This document shows positions 43,769-52,717 of a DNA stretch of 64,000 nt, piece by piece (the stretch's first letter is position 1; each line of letters opens with the position of its first letter). Origin of the DNA: Thermocatellispora tengchongensis (GTDB taxonomy: Bacteria; Actinomycetota; Actinomycetes; Streptosporangiales; Streptosporangiaceae). The DNA lies in the NCBI RefSeq assembly GCF_014202315.1, contig NZ_JACHGN010000008.1:167342-231341 (forward strand), in the 5' to 3' direction. Under the pieces are notes generated by a model. It had not been told where the DNA came from, did not search any database, and worked only from the letters and a program-made list of their open reading frames with translations. A program made the translations under genes and the position numbers.

Positions 43769-44875
43769 GTGAGCCCTCTGAAGGACTGCGCCGAGCAGGT
43801 GCGCCTGGCCGCGGCCGACGGCGGTCCGGGCGCCGAGACGCTGACCGAGCTGGCCAAGGAGCTCGACGCGGGCGGCTCGCGGGTGGCGGGGGTCGATCTG
43901 CTGGCCGCCTACCCGCCCGACGTGCTGCTGCCCGACCGTCCCAGCGTGTTCACCGGCATCGCCACGGTCTGCGGGACCTTGCGGGACATCGCGGTGTTCG
44001 TACCGATCGCGGCCACGTGGTGGTCGCTGAGCATGGCCCTGATCGCCTGGCAGCGCAGCGACACCGACCTCACCTTCCTGCGCTTCTGGCAGACGGCCCC
44101 GGGCGGCATCGTCGCGCTCAGCACCTCCGCCCTGTGGGTGGTCGGCGCGCTCGGCGCGGTCGTCGTGCTGACCCTCCTCGTCACCCTCTGCGACCGGATC
44201 GGCGCGCGGATCGGCTCCAGGGCCGAGCGGCGCCGGCGGCTGGCCGCGGCGCTCGGGAGGGCCACGCTGCTGATCGCGGTGCCGATGACGCCGAGCCAGG
44301 TCTCCTCGGCCGACCTGACCCGGATCGCGGGCCAGATCCACGAGAGCACCACCAAGCTCGACGCGGCCATGGGCAAGCTGTCGGGCGAGCTGGTCGAGGT
44401 GCTGAACACCAGCCCGGCCGAGTCGATCAAGGCCGCGGTCGGCTCGCTGACGGCCGGGCTGGAGAGCTGGCAGCGTACGGCCGCCTCGCTGACCGAGCTG
44501 GGCGAGAACCTGAGCGCCCCCGCCGACACGCTGCGCGATCTGATCGGGATCTACGAGCGGCACGCCCGCGACCAGGAACGGCTGCGCGACGCGCTCGGCG
44601 GGCTGCTCGGCTCGCTGGAACGCGCCACCCAGCACTCGGCCCAGGAGACCCGCGCGCTGAGCGCCGTCTCGCAGGACGCGCGGCGCACCCTGGAGCGCTG
44701 CGCCGAGAGCCTGGCCATGCTCGCCGAGCACGGCGACGCCATCGGCACGCTGGTCTACCAGCTCCAGGAGCTGTTGCGCATCCTGGACGACGAGACCGGC
44801 AACGGCGGCCCCGCGCCGGTCCGGGGCAACCGGCCGCCCCCGGCCCCGGCCCCGGGCGCGGTGACCGGGCGATGA
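43769..44875 (+). CDS. Membrane protein with long coiled coil, possible MotA/ZorA-like subunit
   Basis: The 368-residue protein has two hydrophobic segments, about residues 72-96 and 113-142. From about 178 to 345 a continuous helical coiled coil follows (ITKLDAAMGKLSGELVEVLN-type heptads, QESAQETRALSAV-type repeats), then a Pro-rich tail. A short membrane bundle with a long cytoplasmic coiled tail, followed at once by a MotB-like gene, recalls ZorA/ZorB of Zorya defence and other MotA/TolQ-type motors. The typical MotA sequence signatures are not clear, so this is a structural guess. GTG 43769 is preferred to 43763 because GGAGG is then 5 bases away. Confidence 0.55.
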   Translation: MSPLKDCAEQVRLAAADGGPGAETLTELAKELDAGGSRVAGVDLLAAYPPDVLLPDRPSVFTGIATVCGTLRDIAVFVPIAATWWSLSMALIAWQRSDTDLTFLRFWQTAPGGIVALSTSALWVVGALGAVVVLTLLVTLCDRIGARIGSRAERRRRLAAALGRATLLIAVPMTPSQVSSADLTRIAGQIHESTTKLDAAMGKLSGELVEVLNTSPAESIKAAVGSLTAGLESWQRTAASLTELGENLSAPADTLRDLIGIYERHARDQERLRDALGGLLGSLERATQHSAQETRALSAVSQDARRTLERCAESLAMLAEHGDAIGTLVYQLQELLRILDDETGNGGPAPVRGNRPPPAPAPGAVTGR

Positions 44876-45405
44876 CCCATCCCGACCGTCCCCGCCGCCG
44901 GGGCTTCGGCTCGCCGATCGCGCTGGCCGGATGGCTGTTCGCCGACCTGTTCCTGGTCCTGCTGGTCACCTCGCTGGGCAGTCAGGGCGTGATGGAGCCG
45001 ATGCCCGAGCCCACCCCGTCGCCCTCGCCGACGGCGAGCCCCACGAGGTCCGACTGCCCCACGTCGTACGAGCTGGAGGGCAGGCGGCTGACGATCCGCG
45101 GGATCTCCTTCCGCGGCCTGCGCGAGCGCGACCCGGCCACCCGGGCCAGGCTGCTCGCCCAGGTAGACGCGGAGGTCAGGCGCGCCGGCATGCGCGGGCG
45201 CCAGGGCGGCCTGATCTACGCCTACGGCCTGGCCCCCAACGCCCAGCGCGTGGCCGCGCGTGACGCCGCCCTGGCGGCGGCGCGCATGATCAAGGACGGC
45301 CGCCCCGCCACCTTCGGCCGGGCCGAGATCGAGAATCTCAACTACGAGACCGGCGGCCTCACCGACCGGCTCTACCTGGACGTCTACTTCCTCGTGGACT
45401 GCTGA
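44872..45405 (+). CDS. MotB/ZorB-like single-span protein with OmpA-like tail
   Basis: The 177-residue protein has one N-terminal membrane helix, PIALAGWLFADLFLVLLVTS, with an Asp at its start in the place of the proton-carrying Asp of MotB, TolR and ZorB. An external Pro/Ser/Thr linker (PEPTPSPSPTASPT) is followed by a C-terminal domain with strands and the stretch AYGLAPNAQRVAARDAAL, reminiscent of the peptidoglycan-binding OmpA motif (GxTxxxGxxxxNxxLSxxRA). Cys residues at about 61 and 177 may form a disulfide. It overlaps the coiled-coil gene by 4 bases and ends the operon. Confidence 0.6.
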   Translation: MTHPDRPRRRGFGSPIALAGWLFADLFLVLLVTSLGSQGVMEPMPEPTPSPSPTASPTRSDCPTSYELEGRRLTIRGISFRGLRERDPATRARLLAQVDAEVRRAGMRGRQGGLIYAYGLAPNAQRVAARDAALAAARMIKDGRPATFGRAEIENLNYETGGLTDRLYLDVYFLVDC

Positions 45406-45477
45406 GATTAGCTCCCGCACCCGGGGTAGGCGGTGCCGGAAGGACGACGCAACCGGCTACTGCACCAGGAGGTCGCC

Positions 45478-45939
45478 ATGACCTACGCCCAGCAGATGCT
45501 GGACGCCTACCCGGCCGAGATCAACCTGGACCGCGGGCGGCTGGCGTCCGTGATCGACGCGCTCAGCACCTGCGCCCAGGCGTGCACGGCCTGTGCCGAC
45601 GCCTGCCTGTCGGAGCGGGCCGAGGAGCTGCCGTCGCTCACCCGCTGCATCCGCGACAACCTCGACTGCGCGGAGATCTGCGCCACGACGGGCGCGGTCC
45701 TGTCCCGGCACACCGGGTACGACGCCCGCCTGACCGTCGCCCAGGTCGAGGCGGCGATCCAGGCCACCCGCACCTGCGGCGACTCGTGCGCCGAGCACGC
45801 GGACAGGCACGAGCACTGCCGCGTGTGCGCTCAGGCGTGCCGCGAGACCGAGAACGCGCTCAAGCAGCTCCTGCCCGAGCTCCAGCCGGCCGGCGCGACC
45901 GGGCCGCCGAGCAAGAGCGTCCCGCAGCAGGGCCGCTGA
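45478..45939 (+). CDS. Four-helix-bundle copper-binding protein (Csp-like, DUF326 Cys-rich repeats)
   Basis: The 153-residue protein is helical and Cys-rich with the repeated CxxxCxxC-type pattern CAQACTACADACLS, CIRDNLDCAEICATT, CGDSCAEHADRHEHCRVCAQAC. Cys lining the bundle interior is how Csp proteins store Cu(I) in the cytosol. There is no signal peptide, so it is the cytosolic (Csp3) type. AGGAGGTCGCC precedes the ATG at 45478; an upstream GTG at 45433 is in frame but lacks a ribosome site. Confidence 0.85.
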   Translation: MTYAQQMLDAYPAEINLDRGRLASVIDALSTCAQACTACADACLSERAEELPSLTRCIRDNLDCAEICATTGAVLSRHTGYDARLTVAQVEAAIQATRTCGDSCAEHADRHEHCRVCAQACRETENALKQLLPELQPAGATGPPSKSVPQQGR

Positions 45940-45991
45940 GCGGGGCCGTCCGGTCGGACGAAGATCGCACGGAGAACAGGGGGGACGACAC

Positions 45992-46198
45992 ATGAACGAC
46001 AAGCCGACGGGCGAGCCGCGCCCGAAGGTCGAGCGCGGCGCGAGCGAGGAGGCCACCGGCGCCCCGCTCACCGAGACGGAGGAGGAGACCTCGAAGCGCC
46101 CCGCCGGCTCCACGCCCGGCGCCCCGGAGCGCACGTCCGCGGCCTCCGGCGACGAACAGGAGCGCCGCGAGGAGCTGAACCCGGACGACCTGGAGTGA
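45992..46198 (+). CDS. Small acidic, disordered protein of unknown function
   Basis: The 68-residue protein is rich in Glu, Pro, Ser and Thr (SEEATGAPLTETEEETSKRP) with no hydrophobic core, so it is probably disordered. GGGGGGACGACAC precedes the ATG at 45992. It lies 52 bases after the copper protein and ends just before a strong terminator. Codon use looks genuine; function unknown. Confidence 0.6.
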   Translation: MNDKPTGEPRPKVERGASEEATGAPLTETEEETSKRPAGSTPGAPERTSAASGDEQERREELNPDDLE

Positions 46199-46204
46199 AC
46201 CCGG

Positions 46205-46240
46205 CGCCCCGGCCCGTGCCGGACGGCACGGGCCGGGGCG
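46205..46240. terminator. Bidirectional terminator hairpin
   Basis: CGCCCCGGCCCGTGCC (46205-46220) pairs perfectly over 16 bases with 46225-46240 around a GGAC loop. It sits exactly between the convergent stops at 46198 and 46249, and no T-run is needed in such GC-rich genomes. Confidence 0.85.
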
Positions 46241-46248
46241 TTGCGGGG

Positions 46249-46695
46249 TCACCGGCGAGTGGCCGCGGCGCGGCGGCCCAGCAGCACGCCCAGGGCGATC
46301 ATCACGACCGCCAGGATCAGGTGCAGCCAGTTGTCCGCGGTGTTCAGCGGGACGAAGTTCGCCGGGCTGCCGTGGTCGATGAGCAACCCGTACAGCCACA
46401 GCAGCGCGTAGATCGCGCCACCGACGATCAGGAAGTTGCGGGCCCCGGCCCAGGAGCGCGCCAGCGCGACGCCGGCGATCCCGAACAGCAGGTGGACGAT
46501 GTTGTGCAGGATCGAGACCTGGAACACGCCGAGCAGGTGCGCGCCCGACTCGTGGCCGGCGAACCGCATGGCGCCGTAGTCGGTGGTGATGCCCGGTATG
46601 AAGCCGAGCACGCCCACGAGCAGGAACACCACTCCCATGACGAGCGCGGCGAGCTGCAGCGGCGACCGGGTGGCGGTGGTGTGCGAGGCGTTCAT
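46249..46695 (-). CDS. DUF4383 membrane protein
   Basis: The 148-residue protein has four hydrophobic helices (about residues 16-34, 56-78, 86-107, 121-141) and the DUF4383 pattern: LGFIPGITTDY, LLGVFQVSILHNIVHLLFG, DNWLHLILAVVM. The conserved His-rich faces in helices 2 and 4 are kept. The family is common in actinomycetes and uncharacterised. GGGGTATCC lies just before the ATG. Confidence 0.85.
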   Translation of the reverse strand: MNASHTTATRSPLQLAALVMGVVFLLVGVLGFIPGITTDYGAMRFAGHESGAHLLGVFQVSILHNIVHLLFGIAGVALARSWAGARNFLIVGGAIYALLWLYGLLIDHGSPANFVPLNTADNWLHLILAVVMIALGVLLGRRAAATRR

Positions 46696-46861
46696 GGATA
46701 CCCCCTAGTGGCAGGCCGATTACCCTGCCGTGCCCCGGCTACCCGGCGCGCGCCCTCTCAATCATGCGGGCGCCGCGCACAGGCCCTGAGCACGGTGCGG
46801 TCTTGCGCGGCGCGTGATTCGTGGTCACGATGACGTGGCGGCCGATCTCAGGGAGTGTTCG

Positions 46862-48883
46862 ATGTCCGACGATCCGTTACTGCCCGAGCCCGTCGCCCGT
46901 GCCCTGGACGGCTACCGGGCCCTGCGCGACGCGTACGGCGTCTGCTGGGGCGAGGAGCGGCTGGCCTACATCGTGCAGGCGTGGGCCACGGTGTTCCTCG
47001 ACCGCCGCCACGACTACTGGAACGCGGCGTTACGGCAGGTCGCCGAGCGCTACCCGGACGCCTCGGGGGAAGACCTCGAAGCCCGCATGGGCGAGGTGGT
47101 GGACGAGGCCAGGGCGGTGCGCGACGCGCTCGGCGGCCAGGTGCTCGCCCATCTGCCCGCGCTGCGCCTGACCCCCGAAGGGCACGCCCTGGAGGCCGAG
47201 CCCCGGGTCGTGCTCGGCGACGGGCCGTACCCCACGGCGCTGCTGCTGGACTCCGCCCGCGACGAGCCGGTCACCGTCGTGGTGGACGGCGGCCCGGTCG
47301 AGGTGCCGCCGCGCGGGGCGAAGGTGGTGCGGGCCGAGCGGGAGGTCCTGGCCGGCGGGCGGCCGGTGGACCTGTCGCCCGTCTTCAGGCGCGCGCCCGC
47401 GGCGACGATCCGGCTGCGTGCCGGGTTCCCCTGCCGGTGGAGCGTGGTGGGCGCGAACGGGCAGGGCTGGTATCCCCACGGCGCCCCGCCCAAGGTGGAC
47501 GCCCACCTGCGGCCGTACTTCCACGGTGACGACCTCGTGGTCGCGGTGCCCGCGGAGCCGATCACGGTGACGGTGACCAGGGGCATGGAGTACGGCGAGT
47601 CCGTCCGGGCCCTGACCCCGGCGGCGGGCGAGGAGACCCTGGTCGCGATGGCGCCCGAGCGGCTCTACGACGCCGCCGCCCGCGGCTGGTACGGCGGCGA
47701 CCTGCACGTCCACCTCAACTGGATGGGCGAGGAGCCGGCCGCGCCCGCGCTGGCGGCGGCGGCCCAGCACGGCGAGGACCTGCACGTGCTCCATCTGGTG
47801 GCGGGCAACGCCGCCGGCGAGCGCGTCTACGACCTGGAGGCGCTGACGCACTGGGCGGGGCGGGACCTGCCGTGGTCCGACGCCACGCACCTGGCCAGGT
47901 TCGGCGTGGAGTACCGCAACGACATGCTGGGGCACCTCACCGCCTTCGGGCTGCGCGGCCTGCCCAAGCGCTACCACACCGGGTTCGCCGGCGCGCCCGA
48001 CTGGCCGCCCAACGCCGCCGCGTGCGAGGAACTGCGCGAACTGGGCGGGCTGCTCGGCTACGGCCACCCCTTCCACGCCTACACCGACGACGACGACCCG
48101 CCCGAGCGGGTCTTCGACCTCAGCCGCGACTGCGCCGCCAGGGAGATCGTCGCCGACGCCGCGCTCGGCCTGATCGACGCCCTCGACGTGCTCAACCACT
48201 CCTCGATGCTCGGCACGGCGCGCGTCTATCGCCGGCTGATCGGCGCCGGCAACCGGCTGGCGGTCACGGCCGGCACCGACGCGGTGCTGTCCTGGTGCCA
48301 CCGCGGCACCGCCTCGGGGCCGCCCGGCTGGGCGCGCGTCTACGCCCACGTCCCGGAAGGGCTCACCGCCGAGTCGTACGCCCGGGCCGTCGCGCTCGGC
48401 CGCACCTTCGCCACCACCGGGCCCTGGCTGGAGCTCACCGTGAACGGCCACAGGCCCGGCGCGACGCTGGACCTGAGCCCCGGCGAGCGCGTGGAGATCA
48501 CGGTGGAGTCGGTCGGCCCGGAGGTCGAGACGCTGGAGATCCGCACCGCGGACGGCGTCCTCGCCAAGGGCCCGCCGGGACGGCTGACCGCGTCGCTGGA
48601 GGCGGGCACGCCGACGTACGTGGTGGCCGTGGCCGCAGGCGGCCCGCACCCGCGCAGCCAGCACCGCCGCGCGTACGCGCACACCAGCCCGGTCTACCTG
48701 GACGTGGCCGACGAGCACGTCGCCAGGGAGGCGGACGTGCGGTGGTGCCTGGCCTGCCTGGACCGGCTGGAGGCGGCACTGGCGAAGTCCGGCCGGTTCG
48801 AGGCGGACGAGCAGCGCCGGGACCACCTGGAGCTGTGCGAACGGGCCCGCCAGGTGTACCGGAGCAGGCTCAGGCCCACGTAG
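46862..48883 (+). CDS. CehA/McbA-family PHP-type metallohydrolase
   Basis: The 673-residue protein has a C-terminal PHP-like domain starting GDLHVHLNW (metal-binding HxH, about residues 280-288). GYGHPFHAY and NHSSMLGTARVYRRL give further ligands, and GTDAVLSW follows. The family includes the carbaryl hydrolase CehA and related esterases or amidases. About 270 N-terminal residues form strand-rich domains of unknown role. GGGAG precedes the ATG at 46862. It is monocistronic, ending 24 bases before the convergent paa operon. Confidence 0.75.
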   Translation: MSDDPLLPEPVARALDGYRALRDAYGVCWGEERLAYIVQAWATVFLDRRHDYWNAALRQVAERYPDASGEDLEARMGEVVDEARAVRDALGGQVLAHLPALRLTPEGHALEAEPRVVLGDGPYPTALLLDSARDEPVTVVVDGGPVEVPPRGAKVVRAEREVLAGGRPVDLSPVFRRAPAATIRLRAGFPCRWSVVGANGQGWYPHGAPPKVDAHLRPYFHGDDLVVAVPAEPITVTVTRGMEYGESVRALTPAAGEETLVAMAPERLYDAAARGWYGGDLHVHLNWMGEEPAAPALAAAAQHGEDLHVLHLVAGNAAGERVYDLEALTHWAGRDLPWSDATHLARFGVEYRNDMLGHLTAFGLRGLPKRYHTGFAGAPDWPPNAAACEELRELGGLLGYGHPFHAYTDDDDPPERVFDLSRDCAAREIVADAALGLIDALDVLNHSSMLGTARVYRRLIGAGNRLAVTAGTDAVLSWCHRGTASGPPGWARVYAHVPEGLTAESYARAVALGRTFATTGPWLELTVNGHRPGATLDLSPGERVEITVESVGPEVETLEIRTADGVLAKGPPGRLTASLEAGTPTYVVAVAAGGPHPRSQHRRAYAHTSPVYLDVADEHVAREADVRWCLACLDRLEAALAKSGRFEADEQRRDHLELCERARQVYRSRLRPT

Positions 48884-48907
48884 CCGGTTCCTCCCCGCCG
48901 CCGTGGG

Positions 48908-49987
48908 TCAGGCGTCGTAGTCCACGGTGAGGGCCTCGGAGGCGGGGAAGCTCTGGCAGGTCAGCACGTATCCGGCCGCCACCTCCGCCGGGTCGAGGGC
49001 GAAGTTGCGCCGCATGTCGGCCTCGCCGGCGGTCACCCGGGCGCGGCAGGTGCCGCAGACGCCGCCCTTGCAGGCGAAGGGCAGGTCGGGGCGGGTGCGC
49101 TGGGCGGCGTCGAGGATGGTGCGGTCGCGGGGGAGCGCGGCGGTCGTGGCGCGGCCGTCCAGGATGACGGTGACCCGGCTGGACGCGCCGCCGGGGGACC
49201 CGTCGTCGGCGGGGCGGGCGGGGCGTACGGGCTCGCCGTCGGCGTAGAACAGCTCCTGGTGCACCCGCTCGGCCGGGACTCCCCGCTCGGCGAGCACCCG
49301 GCGGGCGTCGAGGATCATGCCGTGCGGCCCGCACAGCCACCAGTGGTCGGCGTCCTCCACCAGGGCGTCGATCAGCGCGCCCAGCCGGCCGGCGTCCAGG
49401 CGGCCCGACAGCAGCTCGGCCTCGCGCGGCTCGCGGGACAGGACGTGCGCGATCTGCAGCCGGGCCGGGTAACGGTCCTTCAGGTCGGCCAGCTCGTCGG
49501 CGAACATCACGGTGCCGGAACGCCGGTTGCCGTACAGGACGGTGACCCGGGACTCCGGGCCGGCGGCCAGGACGGACGCGGCGATCGAGAGCATCGGCGT
49601 GATGCCGGAGCCCGCGGCGATCAGCGCGTGGTGGGCCGGCTCGGTCAGGTCGGGGGTGAAGTTCCCGGTGGGCGCCATGACCTCGACCGTGTCGCCGGGG
49701 CGCACCTCGCGCACCAGCCAGGTCGAGAACAGGCCGCCGGGGACCGCGCGCACCCCGATGCGCGGCGGGGAGCCGGCGGGGGCGCAGATGGAGTAGGTGC
49801 GGCGCTCGTCGCGGCCGTCGATCTCGCGGCGCAGGGTGAGGTTCTGCCCCGGCGCGAAGGCGAACTCCCCGGCCAGCTCGGCGGGCACGTCGAAGGTGAC
49901 GGCCGCGGCGTCCTCGCACAACGGCTCGACCGCGGCGACCCGCAGCGAGTGGAAGGCCGGGCGGCGTACCCGGGCGGCAGTGGTCAT
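48908..49987 (-). CDS. paaE: Phenylacetyl-CoA epoxidase, reductase subunit PaaE
   Basis: The 359-residue protein has an FAD domain with RRTYSICAP, an NADP-binding part with LIAAGSGITPMLS and the C-terminal plant-type 2Fe-2S site CKGGVCGTC...C. It passes electrons from NADPH to the di-iron PaaAC complex. It is the last gene of paaABCDE; the ATG at 49987 shares one base with the paaD stop. Confidence 0.93.
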   Translation of the reverse strand: MTTAARVRRPAFHSLRVAAVEPLCEDAAAVTFDVPAELAGEFAFAPGQNLTLRREIDGRDERRTYSICAPAGSPPRIGVRAVPGGLFSTWLVREVRPGDTVEVMAPTGNFTPDLTEPAHHALIAAGSGITPMLSIAASVLAAGPESRVTVLYGNRRSGTVMFADELADLKDRYPARLQIAHVLSREPREAELLSGRLDAGRLGALIDALVEDADHWWLCGPHGMILDARRVLAERGVPAERVHQELFYADGEPVRPARPADDGSPGGASSRVTVILDGRATTAALPRDRTILDAAQRTRPDLPFACKGGVCGTCRARVTAGEADMRRNFALDPAEVAAGYVLTCQSFPASEALTVDYDA

Positions 49988-50505
49988 CAGATGTCCTTGA
50001 CGTGCTCGAAGGGCTCCAGGCAGCTCCGGCAGCGCCGCAGCGCCTTGCAGGCGGTGGCGGAGAAGCGGGAGATCTCCTCGGTGTCGGCGGACCCGCAGCG
50101 CGGGCACGGCACCGTGCGCCTGGTGGGCGACAGCGTCAGCGGCACCGGCCCCTGGGGCCGCCGCGCGGGCGCGGGGCCGGGCGGGGCGATGCCGCAGGCG
50201 GCCAGCTTGCGGCGTCCCTCGGGGGTGATCCAGTCGGTGGTCCACGGCGGGTCCAGCACGGTGGTGACCCGCACCTCGGCGAAGCCCGCCGCGCGCAGCC
50301 GCCGCGCCACGTCGGCGCGCATCTCGGCCATGGCCGGGCAGCCGGTGTAGGTGGGGGTGAGCGCCACGGTGACCGCGCCGTCCTCGCCGACCTCGACGCC
50401 GCGCAGCACGCCGAGGTCGGCCAGGGTGAGCATGGGCAGCTCGGGGTCGGCGACCTCCTCGGCCGCCCGCCGCGCCCGCTCCAGCAGGTCCGTCGCGGTC
50501 ACCAT
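49987..50505 (-). CDS. paaD: Phenylacetyl-CoA epoxidase maturation protein PaaD
   Basis: The 172-residue protein has an MIP18/DUF59 domain (DPELPMLTLADLGVLRGV, TPTYTGCPAM with a conserved Cys) and a C-terminal zinc ribbon CPRCGS...CRSCLEPF. This is the normal PaaD architecture, and it assists iron assembly of the epoxidase. It overlaps paaC by 7 bases. Confidence 0.93.
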   Translation of the reverse strand: MVTATDLLERARRAAEEVADPELPMLTLADLGVLRGVEVGEDGAVTVALTPTYTGCPAMAEMRADVARRLRAAGFAEVRVTTVLDPPWTTDWITPEGRRKLAACGIAPPGPAPARRPQGPVPLTLSPTRRTVPCPRCGSADTEEISRFSATACKALRRCRSCLEPFEHVKDI

Positions 50506-51335
50506 GCCGCCCCCGGGAACGCGCGGGCGGTGCCCTGCAGCTCGGCCAGCAGCGGGGCCAGGTGCTCGGTGTGCCCGCCGTCGCGACCGGAGCCGGGCAG
50601 CGGGCGGACCCGCGGCCAGGCGAGCCCGGCCTCGCCGGCGACCTGGCGCAGCACCGCCTCCACCTCCTCGCCGATCGTCGTGCACGTCTCGGCCGCGTAC
50701 AGTTCCTCCAGGTACGGCGCGACCTCCTCCATGGCCCGGACCATGCGGCGGCGGGACTCCTCGGTGCCGTCGCCCAGCCGCACCGCCCACTCGGCGGCGT
50801 ACTGGCGGTGGTAGGCCAGCTCCTTGACCCCCTTGGCCGCGACGGCGGCCAGCACCGGGTCGGGGGAGGCGGTCAGCCGGGTGAAGACCGCCAGCCGCCA
50901 CGCCGACAGCGCCAGCAGCCGTACGATCGTGAACGCGAAGTCGCCGTTGGGCAGCTCGGCGAGCCGCACGTTGCGGAACTCGGCCGGGTCGCGGAAGTAG
51001 GCGAGGTCGTCCTCGTCGCGCCCGCTGCCGTCGGCCTGGCCGGCGCGGGTGTAGAGCATGCGGGCCTGGCCGAGCAGGTCCAGGCCGATGTTGGCCAGGG
51101 CCATCTCCTCCTCCAGGTCGGGGGCGCGGGCGCACCACTCGGCCAGCCGCTGTGCTGAGATCAGCGCGTCGTCGCCGAGCGCCAGGCAGTACGCGCCCAG
51201 CTCGGCGCCGTCCACCCCCTCGGGCACCGTGGTGTCGATGCCGTGCAGCGGGTCGTGGAACCCGGTCCCGTAGGCCCACCGGGCGTCGTCCTCGTGCTCC
51301 TCGGAGAGGGCCGAGTAGGCGGTGTCGTCGTGCAC
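50499..51335 (-). CDS. paaC: Phenylacetyl-CoA epoxidase structural subunit PaaC
   Basis: The 278-residue ferritin-like helical protein has LGDDALISAQRLAEW, IGLDLLGQAR and KELAYHRQYAAEW, as in PaaC, the partner that stabilises the catalytic subunit and binds CoA. The GTG at 51335 has GGGAGGA about 8 bases upstream. It lies between paaB and paaD. Confidence 0.92.
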   Translation of the reverse strand: MHDDTAYSALSEEHEDDARWAYGTGFHDPLHGIDTTVPEGVDGAELGAYCLALGDDALISAQRLAEWCARAPDLEEEMALANIGLDLLGQARMLYTRAGQADGSGRDEDDLAYFRDPAEFRNVRLAELPNGDFAFTIVRLLALSAWRLAVFTRLTASPDPVLAAVAAKGVKELAYHRQYAAEWAVRLGDGTEESRRRMVRAMEEVAPYLEELYAAETCTTIGEEVEAVLRQVAGEAGLAWPRVRPLPGSGRDGGHTEHLAPLLAELQGTARAFPGAAW

Positions 51336-51353
51336 GATGGCCGTCCTCCCGCC

Positions 51354-51641
51354 TCAGATGTGGGGTACGTCGTCGGGGATGGCGTAGAAGGTGGGGTGGC
51401 GGTAGACCTTGTCGCCGCTGGGGGCGAAGAACGGGTCCTTCTCGTCCGGGGTGGACGCGGTGATGTCCGCCGAGCGCACCACCCAGATGCTCACCCCCTC
51501 GTTGCGCCGGGTGTACAGGTCGCGGGCGCGGGTGAGCGCCATGCGCGGGTCGGCCGCGCGCAGCGACCCGACGTGGACGTGGTTCAGGCCGCGCTTGCCG
51601 CGCACGAACACCTCGTACAGCTCGGTGCCGGCGTCGCTCAT
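51354..51641 (-). CDS. paaB: Phenylacetyl-CoA epoxidase subunit PaaB
   Basis: The 95-residue protein starts [20 protein letters not shown] and ends [18 protein letters not shown], both diagnostic of PaaB. It bridges PaaAC units and is needed for activity. The ATG overlaps the paaA stop by 4 bases. Confidence 0.95.
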   Translation of the reverse strand: MSDAGTELYEVFVRGKRGLNHVHVGSLRAADPRMALTRARDLYTRRNEGVSIWVVRSADITASTPDEKDPFFAPSGDKVYRHPTFYAIPDDVPHI

Positions 51642-52606
51642 GCCGCCGCCCTCCTCCCGGCCGCCCGCTTGGCCGCGTACGCGGCGGCGGCCTCGCGTAC
51701 CCAGGCGCCCTCCTCGTGGGCGGCGCGGCGGCGCGCGATGCGCTCGGCGTTGCACGGGCCGTCGCCGGAGATCACCCGCCGCAGCTCGTCCCAGTCGGGG
51801 GCGCCGAAGTCGTAGTGGCCGCGCTCGTCGTTCCAGCGCAGCTCGGGGTCGGGCAGGGTGACGCCCAGCTTCTCGGCCTGCGGCACGGTCATGTCCACGA
51901 ACCGCTGGCGCAGCTCGTCGTTGGAGTGCCGTTTGATCTTCCAGGCCATGGACCGGGCCGAGTTGGGCGAGGCGTCGTCGGGCGGGCCGAACATCATCAG
52001 CGACGGCCACCACCACCGGTTCACCGCGTCCTGCACCATCTCCCGCTGGGCGTCGGTGCCGCGCATCATGGTCAGCAGCAGCTCGTAGCCCTGCCGCTGG
52101 TGGAAGGACTCCTCCTTGCAGATGCGGATCATGGCGCGGGCGTAGGGGCCGTAGGAGCTGCGGCACAGCGGCACCTGGTTGCAGATGGCGGCGCCGTCCA
52201 CCAGCCAGCCGATCACGCCCACGTCGGCGAAGGTGAGGGTGGGGTAGTTGAAGATCGAGGAGTACTTCTGCCTGCCGTCGATCAGCATCTCGGTGAGCTC
52301 GGCGCGGTCGGCGCCCAGGGTCTCGGCGGCGGAGTACAGGTAGAGCCCGTGCCCGGCCTCGTCCTGCACCTTGGCCAGCAGGATCGCCTTGCGGCGCAGC
52401 GAGGGCGCGCGGGTGATCCACTGGCCCTCGGGCTGCATGCCGATGATCTCGGAGTGGGCGTGCTGCGCGATCTGCCGGATCAGCGTCCTGCGGTAGCCGT
52501 CGGGCATCCAGTCACGCGGCTCGATGCGCTGGTCGCGGCCGATCGTGGCGTCGAAGTGCTCCTGAAGGCGTGCCTCGGCATCGCCGGTGGTGGCCTGTGT
52601 CGTCAT
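51638..52606 (-). CDS. paaA: Phenylacetyl-CoA epoxidase catalytic subunit PaaA
   Basis: This di-iron protein of about 322 residues has [17 protein letters not shown] and [15 protein letters not shown], the two ExxH-type iron sites, plus [14 protein letters not shown] near the start. It epoxidises the ring of phenylacetyl-CoA. Start ATG 52606 gives the usual MTTQ N-terminus; ATG 52615 three codons earlier is also possible. An operator for a TetR-type regulator lies 16-46 bases upstream. Confidence 0.94.
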   Translation of the reverse strand: MTTQATTGDAEARLQEHFDATIGRDQRIEPRDWMPDGYRRTLIRQIAQHAHSEIIGMQPEGQWITRAPSLRRKAILLAKVQDEAGHGLYLYSAAETLGADRAELTEMLIDGRQKYSSIFNYPTLTFADVGVIGWLVDGAAICNQVPLCRSSYGPYARAMIRICKEESFHQRQGYELLLTMMRGTDAQREMVQDAVNRWWWPSLMMFGPPDDASPNSARSMAWKIKRHSNDELRQRFVDMTVPQAEKLGVTLPDPELRWNDERGHYDFGAPDWDELRRVISGDGPCNAERIARRRAAHEEGAWVREAAAAYAAKRAAGRRAAA

Positions 52607-52630
52607 GGGTCCCATCGATCCACGTTTTCC

Positions 52631-52652
52631 TAACCGACCATTCGTTCAGTTA
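52631..52652. promoter_or_regulatory. Candidate PaaR operator upstream of paaA
   Basis: TAACCGA-CCA-TTCGTTCAGT plus TA is an imperfect inverted repeat. It matches the site at 55314-55335 at 17 of 22 positions (shared TAACCGA, TTCG, TCAGT). It lies directly upstream of paaA, in the A/T-richest part of the gap. The TetR protein at 56755 is the likely binder. Confidence 0.65.
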
Positions 52653-52717
52653 ATAGTGTCGCGCATCTCGCCGCTCCAGGCAAGACGCGATGTCAGCGGC
52701 GGTCAGCGGCGTTGGCG

